A model generated the notes under the pieces. It was not told the DNA's origin and made no database searches. It saw only the letters and a program-made list of their open reading frames with translations. A program made the translations under genes and the position numbers. From Pelagisphaera sp964404745 (lineage in GTDB: Bacteria > Verrucomicrobiota > Verrucomicrobiia > Opitutales > Opitutaceae), in contig CAYOLG010000013.1 of NCBI GenBank assembly GCA_964404745.1, positions 49,740 through 113,739 of the forward strand: 64,000 nucleotides of DNA, in the 5' to 3' direction. Of this stretch, positions 45,665-53,238 are shown in pieces. Position 1 is the stretch's first letter. Every line of letters begins with the position of its first letter.

Positions 45665-46870
45665 TCATTCGCCTGAAATCACCCTTTGCAATGCCTCTTC
45701 GTCGATCTCGATGCCGAGACCCGGTTTATCCGGCGTATGCATGTATCCATCTTTCAATATCAATGGTTCTTTGAGAATGACATTGCCGATCGGGTTTTCG
45801 CCAAACCAATACTCAGAGGTTATGGTATTGGGCATGGCCGTCGCTAGATGGGCGCTGGCAGCAAAGTGGATCGCGGATCCTATGCTAATGTGGGGAGCGA
45901 AGGCCAATCCGAAGCCATCGGCGAGTTCCGCAATCCGCTTGCACTCGGTAATCCCTCCAGCCCTACATGAATCAGGCAAAACGACATCCAGGCCACCCGC
46001 CCGAATAAATTCGGCCACCTCATGGCGGGATGTGAGAGAATCCAGCGAGATCGGGATGTCCAAGGCTCTGGCTAGCTCGCCATATCCCGCCACATCTTCG
46101 GGAGCGATGGGCATTTCAAACCACACGCAATTCAAATCCTGCAGCTCCCGGCCGAGTCGCATAGCTTGGGCGCGTTCGTATACCCCTGCCGCATCAGTGT
46201 AGATCAGAAAGTCATCGCCCATCGCATCGCGCACGGTTCGGATGCTTTTAAGGTCGCCCTTGATCCCCCGACCGATGGCCATCTTGAGCCCGGTATAGCC
46301 TTTCTGCTTCAGATCCCTGGCATCCTGGGCCAATTGCTCGAAGGCTTCATCCGGCATATCGTAGCTCAAAGCAGGAAGACCAGAGGCATAAACGCGAACC
46401 GGATTGCGAAAGCAGCCGCCAAGCAACTGGTACAATGGCTTTCCAGTCGCCTTTCCAATGATGTCCCAGAGGGCAATATCCACTCCGCTGATGGCCTCCA
46501 AATAGAACCCCGCTCGGTGCCCCCTCACCCGCATGCCCGCATACATGCGTTCCCATAAAACCACTACATCGTTGGGGTCCTGGCCCATCACGATATCGGC
46601 TAGCAAACGATCGACGACTTCTTTCGTAGCTTGGGGAGCCACGGGGGCTTTGGCTTCCCCCCATCCCACAATACCATCGTCGGTCGTGATTTTCACCAGC
46701 AAGGTATCGATAGTCTTCGAGTAAATAAACCGGCGCCGCAACGGGGGCGGATATTCGGTAGATAATTCAGGGGAGCGGTTTTCCTTTCCCCACCCGCGAC
46801 TGCCCCAATAGCTTTGCTTGTCGGTAGGCTTGGCCTGAACCACGATCGTTTCTATTTTTTCGACTTTCAT
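45665..46870 (-). CDS. Mandelate racemase/muconate lactonizing-type enolase-superfamily protein
   Basis: A 401-aa enzyme of the enolase superfamily, abstracting an alpha-proton from a carboxylate sugar acid (dehydratase, epimerase or cycloisomerase). Domain landmarks are the capping N-terminus (VKITTDDGIVGWGEAKAP), DIALWDIIGKATGKPLYQLL, KGYTGLKMAIGRG, metal ligands in YTDAAGVYE and CVWFEMPIAPED, and the late PHISIGSAIHFAASAHLA. At the third metal position the usual Gly-Glu is replaced by IPISLDSLTSRHE (Asp). ATG overlaps the GH105 stop by four bases, so the two are coupled. Acid sugar (aldonate or aldarate) dehydratase is likely; exact substrate unknown. Confidence 0.9.
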   Translation of the reverse strand: MKVEKIETIVVQAKPTDKQSYWGSRGWGKENRSPELSTEYPPPLRRRFIYSKTIDTLLVKITTDDGIVGWGEAKAPVAPQATKEVVDRLLADIVMGQDPNDVVVLWERMYAGMRVRGHRAGFYLEAISGVDIALWDIIGKATGKPLYQLLGGCFRNPVRVYASGLPALSYDMPDEAFEQLAQDARDLKQKGYTGLKMAIGRGIKGDLKSIRTVRDAMGDDFLIYTDAAGVYERAQAMRLGRELQDLNCVWFEMPIAPEDVAGYGELARALDIPISLDSLTSRHEVAEFIRAGGLDVVLPDSCRAGGITECKRIAELADGFGLAFAPHISIGSAIHFAASAHLATAMPNTITSEYWFGENPIGNVILKEPLILKDGYMHTPDKPGLGIEIDEEALQRVISGE

Positions 46871-47892
46871 ATAATTTCTTGGGAGAGCATTAAAAGTAAC
46901 GGTCCCTGACCCCAGGGGAAAACGCCAAACGGACGGGTCGCATACATCTTCAATTCACCGATAGGCGTGGCGTCGCTAACCCGTTCCAGTTCGCCATTTC
47001 CGTTGACGCATGCGCGAGCGGCCTGACGCGCTTGTCTTTCCATTTCGCCAAATTCGGTCTCGTCTAGCAAGTTCGCTCCGAAAGCCTCCCTGAGCGACCA
47101 GGCCGCCATAACAGCCAAGGTCGATTCCAAATGGGTTTCTGGATGAGTAATCACCGTATTCCATAATCCGCTACGACTCTGATAGCGCTTCAGGGCTCGG
47201 CATTGACTCGATAGGCGATCTAGCAATTCGGATCGGGCCTCGTGCGGTTCCGGCAAAAGCTTGAGCGTCTCAACCATTCCCATCAGGGCCCATCCATTTC
47301 CCCGGGCCCATAGTTGGCCATTGGTTCCGCAATCCATTTCGTATCCATGCCAAAATAAGCCAGACGTTTCGCTGCCATCGTCGATCTGAGTGGACCTGGC
47401 ATAGCCCAAAAGCTCATCAAGTCCCTGTTGAACGTATGCCTCTTCTCCCAGCAAGTTTCCGAGCCTAACTAGGAACGGGCCATCCACATCCATGCAATCC
47501 ACCCAGATTTGCTTGCGCCAGCCCGGCATGTCCGGCCGGTGCATCCGAGCGCCTAAAGGGTTCTTGGGGAAACTCGCGTTGAGCTCAGCCAGCTTGATCG
47601 CCGCATCGAGAAAGGACTTGTCGCCAGTATTCTCGTACAGCTCCAGCAACTCGTTTCCCGGAGCGATATGATCTTCGTTTTTTCCCCCCACACCCCGATC
47701 GACGTAGGTTCTCAGCAAGCCTTCGACAAACCGAGCGAGTTCACCATCGCCAGACGCTCTGCCGACTGCCAGCAAACCCCGTAAAGCGACCCCTTCTCCA
47801 AAACCCCAAATTCGAAATGGCCACTCCATCGTTCGTTGCACGGCCTTTCCCAGGAGATTGGTATCAGGAGGTTGGGGGGCTATCTGGGACAT
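46867..47892 (-). CDS. Glycoside hydrolase family 88/105 (unsaturated glucuronyl/rhamnogalacturonyl hydrolase)
   Basis: A 341-aa alpha/alpha-barrel hydrolase that hydrates the double bond of the unsaturated uronic acid left by polysaccharide lyases. Signs are WRKQIWVDCMDVDGPFL (expected catalytic Asp in the VD.M..GPFL block), FWHGYEMDCGTNGQLWARGN then GWALMG, and the C-terminal RPFGVFPWGQGPLLLMLSQ. No signal peptide, so cytoplasmic. ATG 47892 preferred to the TTG at 47925. First gene of a minus-strand operon with MR/MLE, esterase and epimerase genes. It faces a divergent propeller gene across a short region with a dyad operator. Confidence 0.88.
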   Translation of the reverse strand: MSQIAPQPPDTNLLGKAVQRTMEWPFRIWGFGEGVALRGLLAVGRASGDGELARFVEGLLRTYVDRGVGGKNEDHIAPGNELLELYENTGDKSFLDAAIKLAELNASFPKNPLGARMHRPDMPGWRKQIWVDCMDVDGPFLVRLGNLLGEEAYVQQGLDELLGYARSTQIDDGSETSGLFWHGYEMDCGTNGQLWARGNGWALMGMVETLKLLPEPHEARSELLDRLSSQCRALKRYQSRSGLWNTVITHPETHLESTLAVMAAWSLREAFGANLLDETEFGEMERQARQAARACVNGNGELERVSDATPIGELKMYATRPFGVFPWGQGPLLLMLSQEII

Positions 47893-47944
47893 TTCCGAAA
47901 CCGCTACAATTGGACGACCTAGCAAAGAAAGGCGATGGCTTTGT

Positions 47945-47961
47945 CAGTCAACCGTTGATTG
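47945..47961. promoter_or_regulatory. Candidate dyad operator in divergent promoter
   Basis: CAGTCAACCGTTGATTG, arms CAGTCAAC/GTTGATTG with one mismatch around a central C. The consensus AGTCRA-NNN-TTGAYT recurs at 52079-52095 ahead of the FAD oxidoreductase. It lies between the GH105 start (47892) and the propeller start (48017), suitable for controlling both. A regulator of LacI or GntR type is expected but none is encoded nearby. Confidence 0.5.
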
Positions 47962-48016
47962 ATTTTCACCATTGAGTCTTCTCGCCCGGATCTTACGGTT
48001 CTCTCCAACCTCGGTC

Positions 48017-49570
48017 ATGATGATTCCCCAAATACCCCGCACTGCCCTGACGCTGGCGCTAGGCTACCTACTCAACCTGCCCATCGGGGCGGAGCCCATC
48101 GATCTGGGAAACCGGCGGGAGCTTTTTGTCGACGAAACCTTGATCGAGTCGATCGCCGGCGATGCCAGGCTACAACTACATCATCCCCAACCCCAGGAAA
48201 TCGCTATCGTCCACGACGAACCCTGGGAAGGGACCGCCAGCGGCTACCATAGTATTTTTAAAGATGGGGACCGCTATCGCATGTACTACAAATCCATGCA
48301 CATCGACTTTCCCGATGGGGAATTGCGAACAGACAGCCATCCTCGTTTCTGCGGCTACGCTGAGAGCGTCGACGGGATCGTTTGGGAAAAGCCGGAGCTC
48401 GGCTTGTACGAATTCAATGGTTCGAAAGCGAACAATATCGTCCTGACCAGCGAAACCATGAAGGGACTGACCATCGATGCCGGGCACCCTGCTGTATTCA
48501 AAGACCGGAATCCTAATACCCCCGCAAACGCCCGCTACAAAGCTATCCTGCGCTCCAGCGACAAGAACGGCCTCATCGTTCTGGCCTCCGCTGACGGCAT
48601 ACACTGGTCCCCGCATTTCGACCATCTGATCCTTCGCCTCAAAGGGGCCTTTGACTCCCAGAATTTGGCTTTCTGGGATCCCACCATCAATCGCTATCGG
48701 GCCTACTGGCGAACCTCGCCCGAAGGCATCATAAACGATACCGAATGGAAACCCAAAGGCCCCCGCTCCATTCGCACCGGGATTTCCTCGGATCTCGACA
48801 AGTGGGAAAACATCGAAGACCTGACCTACGATGATCCTACGCCCCAGGAAATGTATACTAACGGCGTCTTTGCATACCACCGGGCCCCACACATCCTCCT
48901 TGGCTTCCCTAAGCGCTATATCGAACGGGAGAACGGGCCTCCCATGGAGACTTTACCCGATCCCGAAAACCGGGCTCTCCGAGCCGGCGCCCACCCGCGC
49001 TACGGTTACGCTCTTAGCGAAACTCTACTTATGGCCAGCCGGAATGGCAGCCACTTCAAGCGCTGGAACGAAGCCTTTCTGAGACCGGGCCCCGAACGCC
49101 CGGGCACCTGGCACTATGGCTCTCCAGCCATTGCCTGGGGAATCATTGAAACCGAATCGGCACTGCCCGGAGCCGGCAAGGAGCTATCGTTGTATGCATC
49201 AGAAGACTACTGGCACGGCCAAGGCAGCGTCCTACGGCGCTACACCTTGCGACTCGATGGGTTTGTTTCCATATCGGCGGGCTGGAGTGGCGGAACGCTG
49301 CTGACCAAGCCACTGACTTTCGAGGGTTCCCAACTGGAGCTAAATTTCGCTACCTCCGCTGCGGGCAGTGTGCGCGTAGAAATCCAAGACGAGAATGGGC
49401 AACCTGTTCCGGGATTCGCCCTCGAAGACTGCCCCGAATACTTCGGTGATTCAGTAGACAAAACCATCCAATGGAATACCGATGCTGACCTATCCCTTAT
49501 TGCCGGCCAAACGGTCCAACTGCGCTTCGAATTCAAAGACGCCGATCTGTACGCTTTCCGGTTCAAGTAA
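48017..49570 (+). CDS. Secreted five-bladed-propeller glycosidase-like protein (GH32/GH43-like)
   Basis: A 517-aa protein. Signal peptide MMIPQIPRTALTLALGYLLN then LPIGAEP. It shows repeated beta-propeller blades with acidic residues typical of GH32/43/130-like enzymes: DLGNRRELFVDETLIESI, YHSIFKDGDRYRMYYKSM, CGYAESVDGIVWEKPELGLY, SADGIHWSPHFD. The last 120 residues (LTFEGSQLELNFATSAAGSV and onward) form a beta-sandwich like the GH32 C-terminal domain. Many Planctomycetota and Verrucomicrobiota proteins of this type are annotated only as hypothetical. Start at ATG 48017; the upstream frame is weak. Divergent from GH105. Probably cuts or binds a periplasmic oligosaccharide. Confidence 0.72.
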   Translation: MMIPQIPRTALTLALGYLLNLPIGAEPIDLGNRRELFVDETLIESIAGDARLQLHHPQPQEIAIVHDEPWEGTASGYHSIFKDGDRYRMYYKSMHIDFPDGELRTDSHPRFCGYAESVDGIVWEKPELGLYEFNGSKANNIVLTSETMKGLTIDAGHPAVFKDRNPNTPANARYKAILRSSDKNGLIVLASADGIHWSPHFDHLILRLKGAFDSQNLAFWDPTINRYRAYWRTSPEGIINDTEWKPKGPRSIRTGISSDLDKWENIEDLTYDDPTPQEMYTNGVFAYHRAPHILLGFPKRYIERENGPPMETLPDPENRALRAGAHPRYGYALSETLLMASRNGSHFKRWNEAFLRPGPERPGTWHYGSPAIAWGIIETESALPGAGKELSLYASEDYWHGQGSVLRRYTLRLDGFVSISAGWSGGTLLTKPLTFEGSQLELNFATSAAGSVRVEIQDENGQPVPGFALEDCPEYFGDSVDKTIQWNTDADLSLIAGQTVQLRFEFKDADLYAFRFK

Positions 49571-49581
49571 CCCGAGCTAAA

Positions 49582-51951
49582 CTAGTACACCCGAACTTCA
49601 TAGATTCGGGCAGACTCGGCCCCATGGGTTTCTAGGATTTCTATTTTAAGCTTGGCGGTCTGAATAGGCGTATCCAATTGATGTATGCGGCGACGGTGAT
49701 AATTGCCTTCAATGGAAAGCAGTTCCATCCATTCTTCGCCACGCTTAGCTAGTATCCGATAATCTTTGACGCATTCAGGCACAGGAAAAGGGAAGCGGAA
49801 AGCTTCGCGGGGCCAGCCGAAACAGCGATCAGGAGCGCAGAGGTCCGTGTCAAAGGTAAGCAACACCTCGGAAATCGTCTGCGGCGTTTCCCAGGAGAGC
49901 GAGATATTCTGAGGAAGTTCTTCCCCCGGGGCCGATATCCAAATATTCGGCCAATCTTCCGCTCGAGAAATGCCATTAACAACATTGGCGCCGCCGTAAG
50001 GCTTGGGCGCAGGAGAAATCCGGCAGCAGAAAGTGGCCCGCACTTTTCTATCGTACTTCAAACCCACCGTATCCTCTATCCACAGGTGCAGCTCTTCTGG
50101 CAAACGGCCATGATGGTTGATGGCAATCCAATCATCCTTTTGGGGGGCGATTCTGGCCAAGCCATGCGATGGCTTAGGCTTGAGCTCGCCTTCGAATCTA
50201 ACGGCGAAACGGCTGTTGAAAGCCTCTTTGTTGGTATAGCCCCAAGAGACGCCAGGTGTTCGGTCGAGACGAATCCACAAGAGCGTGTCTTCTTTAAATT
50301 CCTGTCCGATCTCTACATCGTACCACTTCTCTTCTCCTGGCGCCACGACAAGGTCGGCTTCGCCTATCGCTTCTTGGTTGTCGAATCGAGCCAACTTGCC
50401 GCTGGTCAGGATACGAGCCTTAACAATCACAGCCTCGCCAAGTTCCGACTTTAGCCGCACGGACACTGTATCCACTTTGCCTTGGCTAACAGGTAGCTGT
50501 TGAGCCATGTCATACTTTAGCTCCAGAAATCCGTCCGGCTCGGCAACTTGCAACCCCAATTCGCTCGATGTCGAAACGGTCGCCTTTAGGGCAAGATCGT
50601 CCGGATCCGCGTTGGGCAAACGGATAATGTAGACGTCGTCCTTCAACAAACCTTGCTGAAGCTCGAGCATGTGTTTCTCGCGTACCTCTCGCGGATCGAT
50701 TCCCTTCTTGACGCAAATGGAAGCCGCCATACCTACCGCTTGGGCGGCAGCGCCTAGGCTGTTCATAACCCGTATGGACCCCATGGCTACATGGCTTACG
50801 CTAATGCAACGCCCAGCCAACATCAAATTGTCGACATTTCTCGAATACATTATACTAAAGGGTACGCTGTACATCTCGTTGAGAAAGGTCTGATCGCAAG
50901 GCGGGTCGTTGCTGCGCAAGCCTTCGGGCGGGTGCACGTCTACCGGCCAACCGCCATGAGCTACTCGATCCTCGAATAACTTGGCTTCAAATACATCACT
51001 GCCAATCAACATCGTGTCACCAACGACGCGCCGCGACTCTCGCCTAAGCGGAAACGGGGACCACCAAACGGCCTCGTAATTGGCGAGCGCATCGCGGGTC
51101 TCCTGCGTGCAGTGGTTTTTCATGTGATCCCACACGCCAAACGCTTCTGCTTCCAGGTCGGCTTGGATACTTTCGCTTTCCTTGATGATATCTCGCTCGC
51201 CTCCCAGAGAACACCACCAGAACAGCTGGATAGCCGAGCCTTCCTCGTTGAGTCGCTTGCCCATGGCAAACTTGTCAACCACGTGCGGCCTATGAGGAAA
51301 CGATTCGCAGCCTTGACGCTTGGCTATCCAGTCGGGGGCCTTGAAGGGCATGGGATGATCCCTGCGATGGGCGATCAGATAAAGAGCGCAGGGCAAGGTC
51401 TTGGCATCCCCTGTTTCCGGAGCCAGGTGCTCGCCAAATTCGTCGCGCCCCTCCCTGCCCACTCGAAATTCGGCCCCAGCCGCTTCGGCCACGAAGGCGT
51501 CGCCCGTAGCATCCACGAAAAGCGGAGCTTCGAGTTCAAAGATGGTCTCCGTTGAGTGCTGAGTTGTCCTGATGGATCGGATACGCCCATTCGATGCCTT
51601 CACGCTATCCACCCGGGTGTTCATGTAGAGATCCAAGCTTGCTTCCCGAGTACACCACTCGTGCAATATCATGTCGAAGATGCGGCGGTTGTCCGCCAAG
51701 GGGGATCGAGCCGCGTACTCTATCATCACCTCCTCGAGAATACCGCCTTCCCGAGCCATGCGGTTGTGCCAGAAGGAGGCCGCTCCGTGCGGTGGCACCA
51801 AGGCCAAACTGCTGCCATTGCCACCAAGGATCGGCCGATTCTCGATCAGAGCGACTTTGACTCCACGGCGAGCCGCAGTCACCGCCGCGCAAACACCCGG
51901 TATACCGCCACCGCATACAACCAGTTGATACTGAGCTTCTCTACTTTCCAC
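49582..51951 (-). CDS. FAD-dependent oxidoreductase (FAD_oxidored family) with C-terminal beta domain
   Basis: A 789-aa flavoprotein. The FAD-binding fold starts YQLVVCGGGIPGVCAAVTAA, with VALIENRPILGGNGSS, FVDATGDAFVAEAAGAEFRV and NVDNLMLAGRCISVSHVAMG completing it by about residue 440. Residues from about 470 are beta-rich and look like carbohydrate-binding or discoidin-like modules (VNGISRAEDWPNIWISAPGE, SLSWETPQTISEVLLTFDTD). Start is GTG at 51951. Such enzymes are common in saccharide loci of PVC bacteria, where their substrates are unknown. No signal peptide. It ends 11 bases from the convergent propeller gene and has the shared dyad operator about 130 bases upstream. Confidence 0.85.
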   Translation of the reverse strand: MESREAQYQLVVCGGGIPGVCAAVTAARRGVKVALIENRPILGGNGSSLALVPPHGAASFWHNRMAREGGILEEVMIEYAARSPLADNRRIFDMILHEWCTREASLDLYMNTRVDSVKASNGRIRSIRTTQHSTETIFELEAPLFVDATGDAFVAEAAGAEFRVGREGRDEFGEHLAPETGDAKTLPCALYLIAHRRDHPMPFKAPDWIAKRQGCESFPHRPHVVDKFAMGKRLNEEGSAIQLFWWCSLGGERDIIKESESIQADLEAEAFGVWDHMKNHCTQETRDALANYEAVWWSPFPLRRESRRVVGDTMLIGSDVFEAKLFEDRVAHGGWPVDVHPPEGLRSNDPPCDQTFLNEMYSVPFSIMYSRNVDNLMLAGRCISVSHVAMGSIRVMNSLGAAAQAVGMAASICVKKGIDPREVREKHMLELQQGLLKDDVYIIRLPNADPDDLALKATVSTSSELGLQVAEPDGFLELKYDMAQQLPVSQGKVDTVSVRLKSELGEAVIVKARILTSGKLARFDNQEAIGEADLVVAPGEEKWYDVEIGQEFKEDTLLWIRLDRTPGVSWGYTNKEAFNSRFAVRFEGELKPKPSHGLARIAPQKDDWIAINHHGRLPEELHLWIEDTVGLKYDRKVRATFCCRISPAPKPYGGANVVNGISRAEDWPNIWISAPGEELPQNISLSWETPQTISEVLLTFDTDLCAPDRCFGWPREAFRFPFPVPECVKDYRILAKRGEEWMELLSIEGNYHRRRIHQLDTPIQTAKLKIEILETHGAESARIYEVRVY

Positions 51952-52078
51952 GGGGATTGTTTCTAAGAAATTTTAGGGGACTTTTGAATCCCTCGGACCG
52001 GATCCGGAAAGGCCACTCGAGCCAGAGGGGTTTGAACACGGATTATGGGTTACGGAAACCAAATTGCCAACATAAGCT

Positions 52079-52095
52079 TAGTCGATGGTTGACTG
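52079..52095. promoter_or_regulatory. Candidate dyad operator, second copy
   Basis: TAGTCGATGGTTGACTG, matching the site at 47945-47961 in the form AGTCRA-NNN-TTGAYT. It sits in the divergent region between the FAD oxidoreductase (GTG 51951) and the broken gene at 52160. Confidence 0.48.
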
Positions 52096-52159
52096 AATCG
52101 AGAAAGCTCAACTAGAGGAATATCGCTTGGGTCAAGAAGCCCGAAACCAAAATCTCGTC

Positions 52160-53161
52160 ATGAAATCATCCCCCCTAGTCTCCGCTACCTCCTTTTTGTG
52201 TTCAATTCTTGCCCTCGCTTTATAGGCTGAGAGCCTCGCGGCGCCTTCGCTGCAAAACCGGGCTTCCGATCCAGATAAGACGTTTTTTCGCAAGGCCCGT
52301 TTGAACCCCAGTATGGCTCCATTGAAAGGTCTGGTTAAACGAATGAAAATAACGCCAAACCAACTCCCGAGAATAGGCAAAGTCGGCGTGGTTGGCGTGA
52401 CGGTTTTTCAGACCACCCCCATTGATTCAGAGAGCGCAAACTACCAAATGCTCAATAATGCAGGGGCATCGCATTTGGCTGACCTACTCTATGCTCCCGT
52501 CTACCCAGGCGCCCAACCGGCTTACATGTCCATCCAAGCGGCGTTTACCGAGCGTGGATACCAGCTTCTCGAACCCGTTCAGTTTCTCGACAGCCCGAAA
52601 AAGCAGGGCTATTTCGCTAACCGCCAATTCGAGATGTCCGGACCGATGCCAGCGGTCGGGCATCTCCAGCGTCGGGCAAAGGGCAATCTTCAGAAGAACG
52701 TGATTGGCAGCGTCCGAGGCAATCGAGAATTCGGGTACTTGCATGCCGATCCTAAATTGTGGCGCGAGGTAGGCCATTGGGTCGGGGACATTGGCTTGGA
52801 CTCCGCCTTGATATTGGAAACCGAGGTCGCTATCCACCGAGGCAAGCTCTTGATGGCCGCCATACGAGGAACCCTAATCGGGCCAAACAGAATCCTCGAA
52901 CAAGAGGCTTACAAAAAATTCTATGCGCCTCTCGGAACCCTGAAAGGACGCGTGGAGGGATGAACGTACGGGACCATTGATATCGCCCCGCCATCAAAAG
53001 AAATGGTAATGGCTGACGTCAGCCACAAGAGCGTGGGCAAGATCGACTACCGACGCGAGCTCCAGGGTTTGGACACGATCTATGCCAGAATCGTGGGCCA
53101 CCTCATCGACCATACCAACGAAGAAATCGAGAAACTACGGGAGTTAAGCGGCGGAAACTAG
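52160..53161 (+). pseudogene. Secreted protein of unknown function with two in-frame stops
   Basis: One frame of 334 codons runs from ATG 52160 to TAG 53159-53161. It starts with a signal peptide (SSPLVSATSFLCSILALAL), then TAG at 52223-52225 just before the cleavage site, then a normal protein (LPRIGKVGVVGVTVFQTT, LADLLYAPVYPGAQPAYMS, VGHWVGDIGLDSALILETEV), then TGA at 52961-52963 in KGRVEG-stop-TYGTIDIAPP, and an intact end (LIDHTNEEIEKLRELSGG). Both stops could come from TGG. I do not recognise the family; the domain repeats no known motif. Everything else in the frame is preserved, so decay must be recent. Confidence 0.75.
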
Positions 53162-53238
53162 GCGAGAACTGCATCCGCTCCATTCCGAGCGAGCTCTTCT
53201 CACTCGGTATACATGTCGGTTCCCAAATACCGTATCCA

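Noticed and set aside
48176..48892. 238-codon minus-strand ORF opposite the propeller gene
   Set aside because: Antisense shadow; the plus-strand frame has a signal peptide and propeller blades.
38168..53161. Alternative genetic code in which TAG or TGA reads Trp
   Set aside because: Conserved genes here end normally with TAG (katG), TGA (rbfA) and TAA (sulP), and the broken frames contain all three stop types, so nonsense mutation is simpler.
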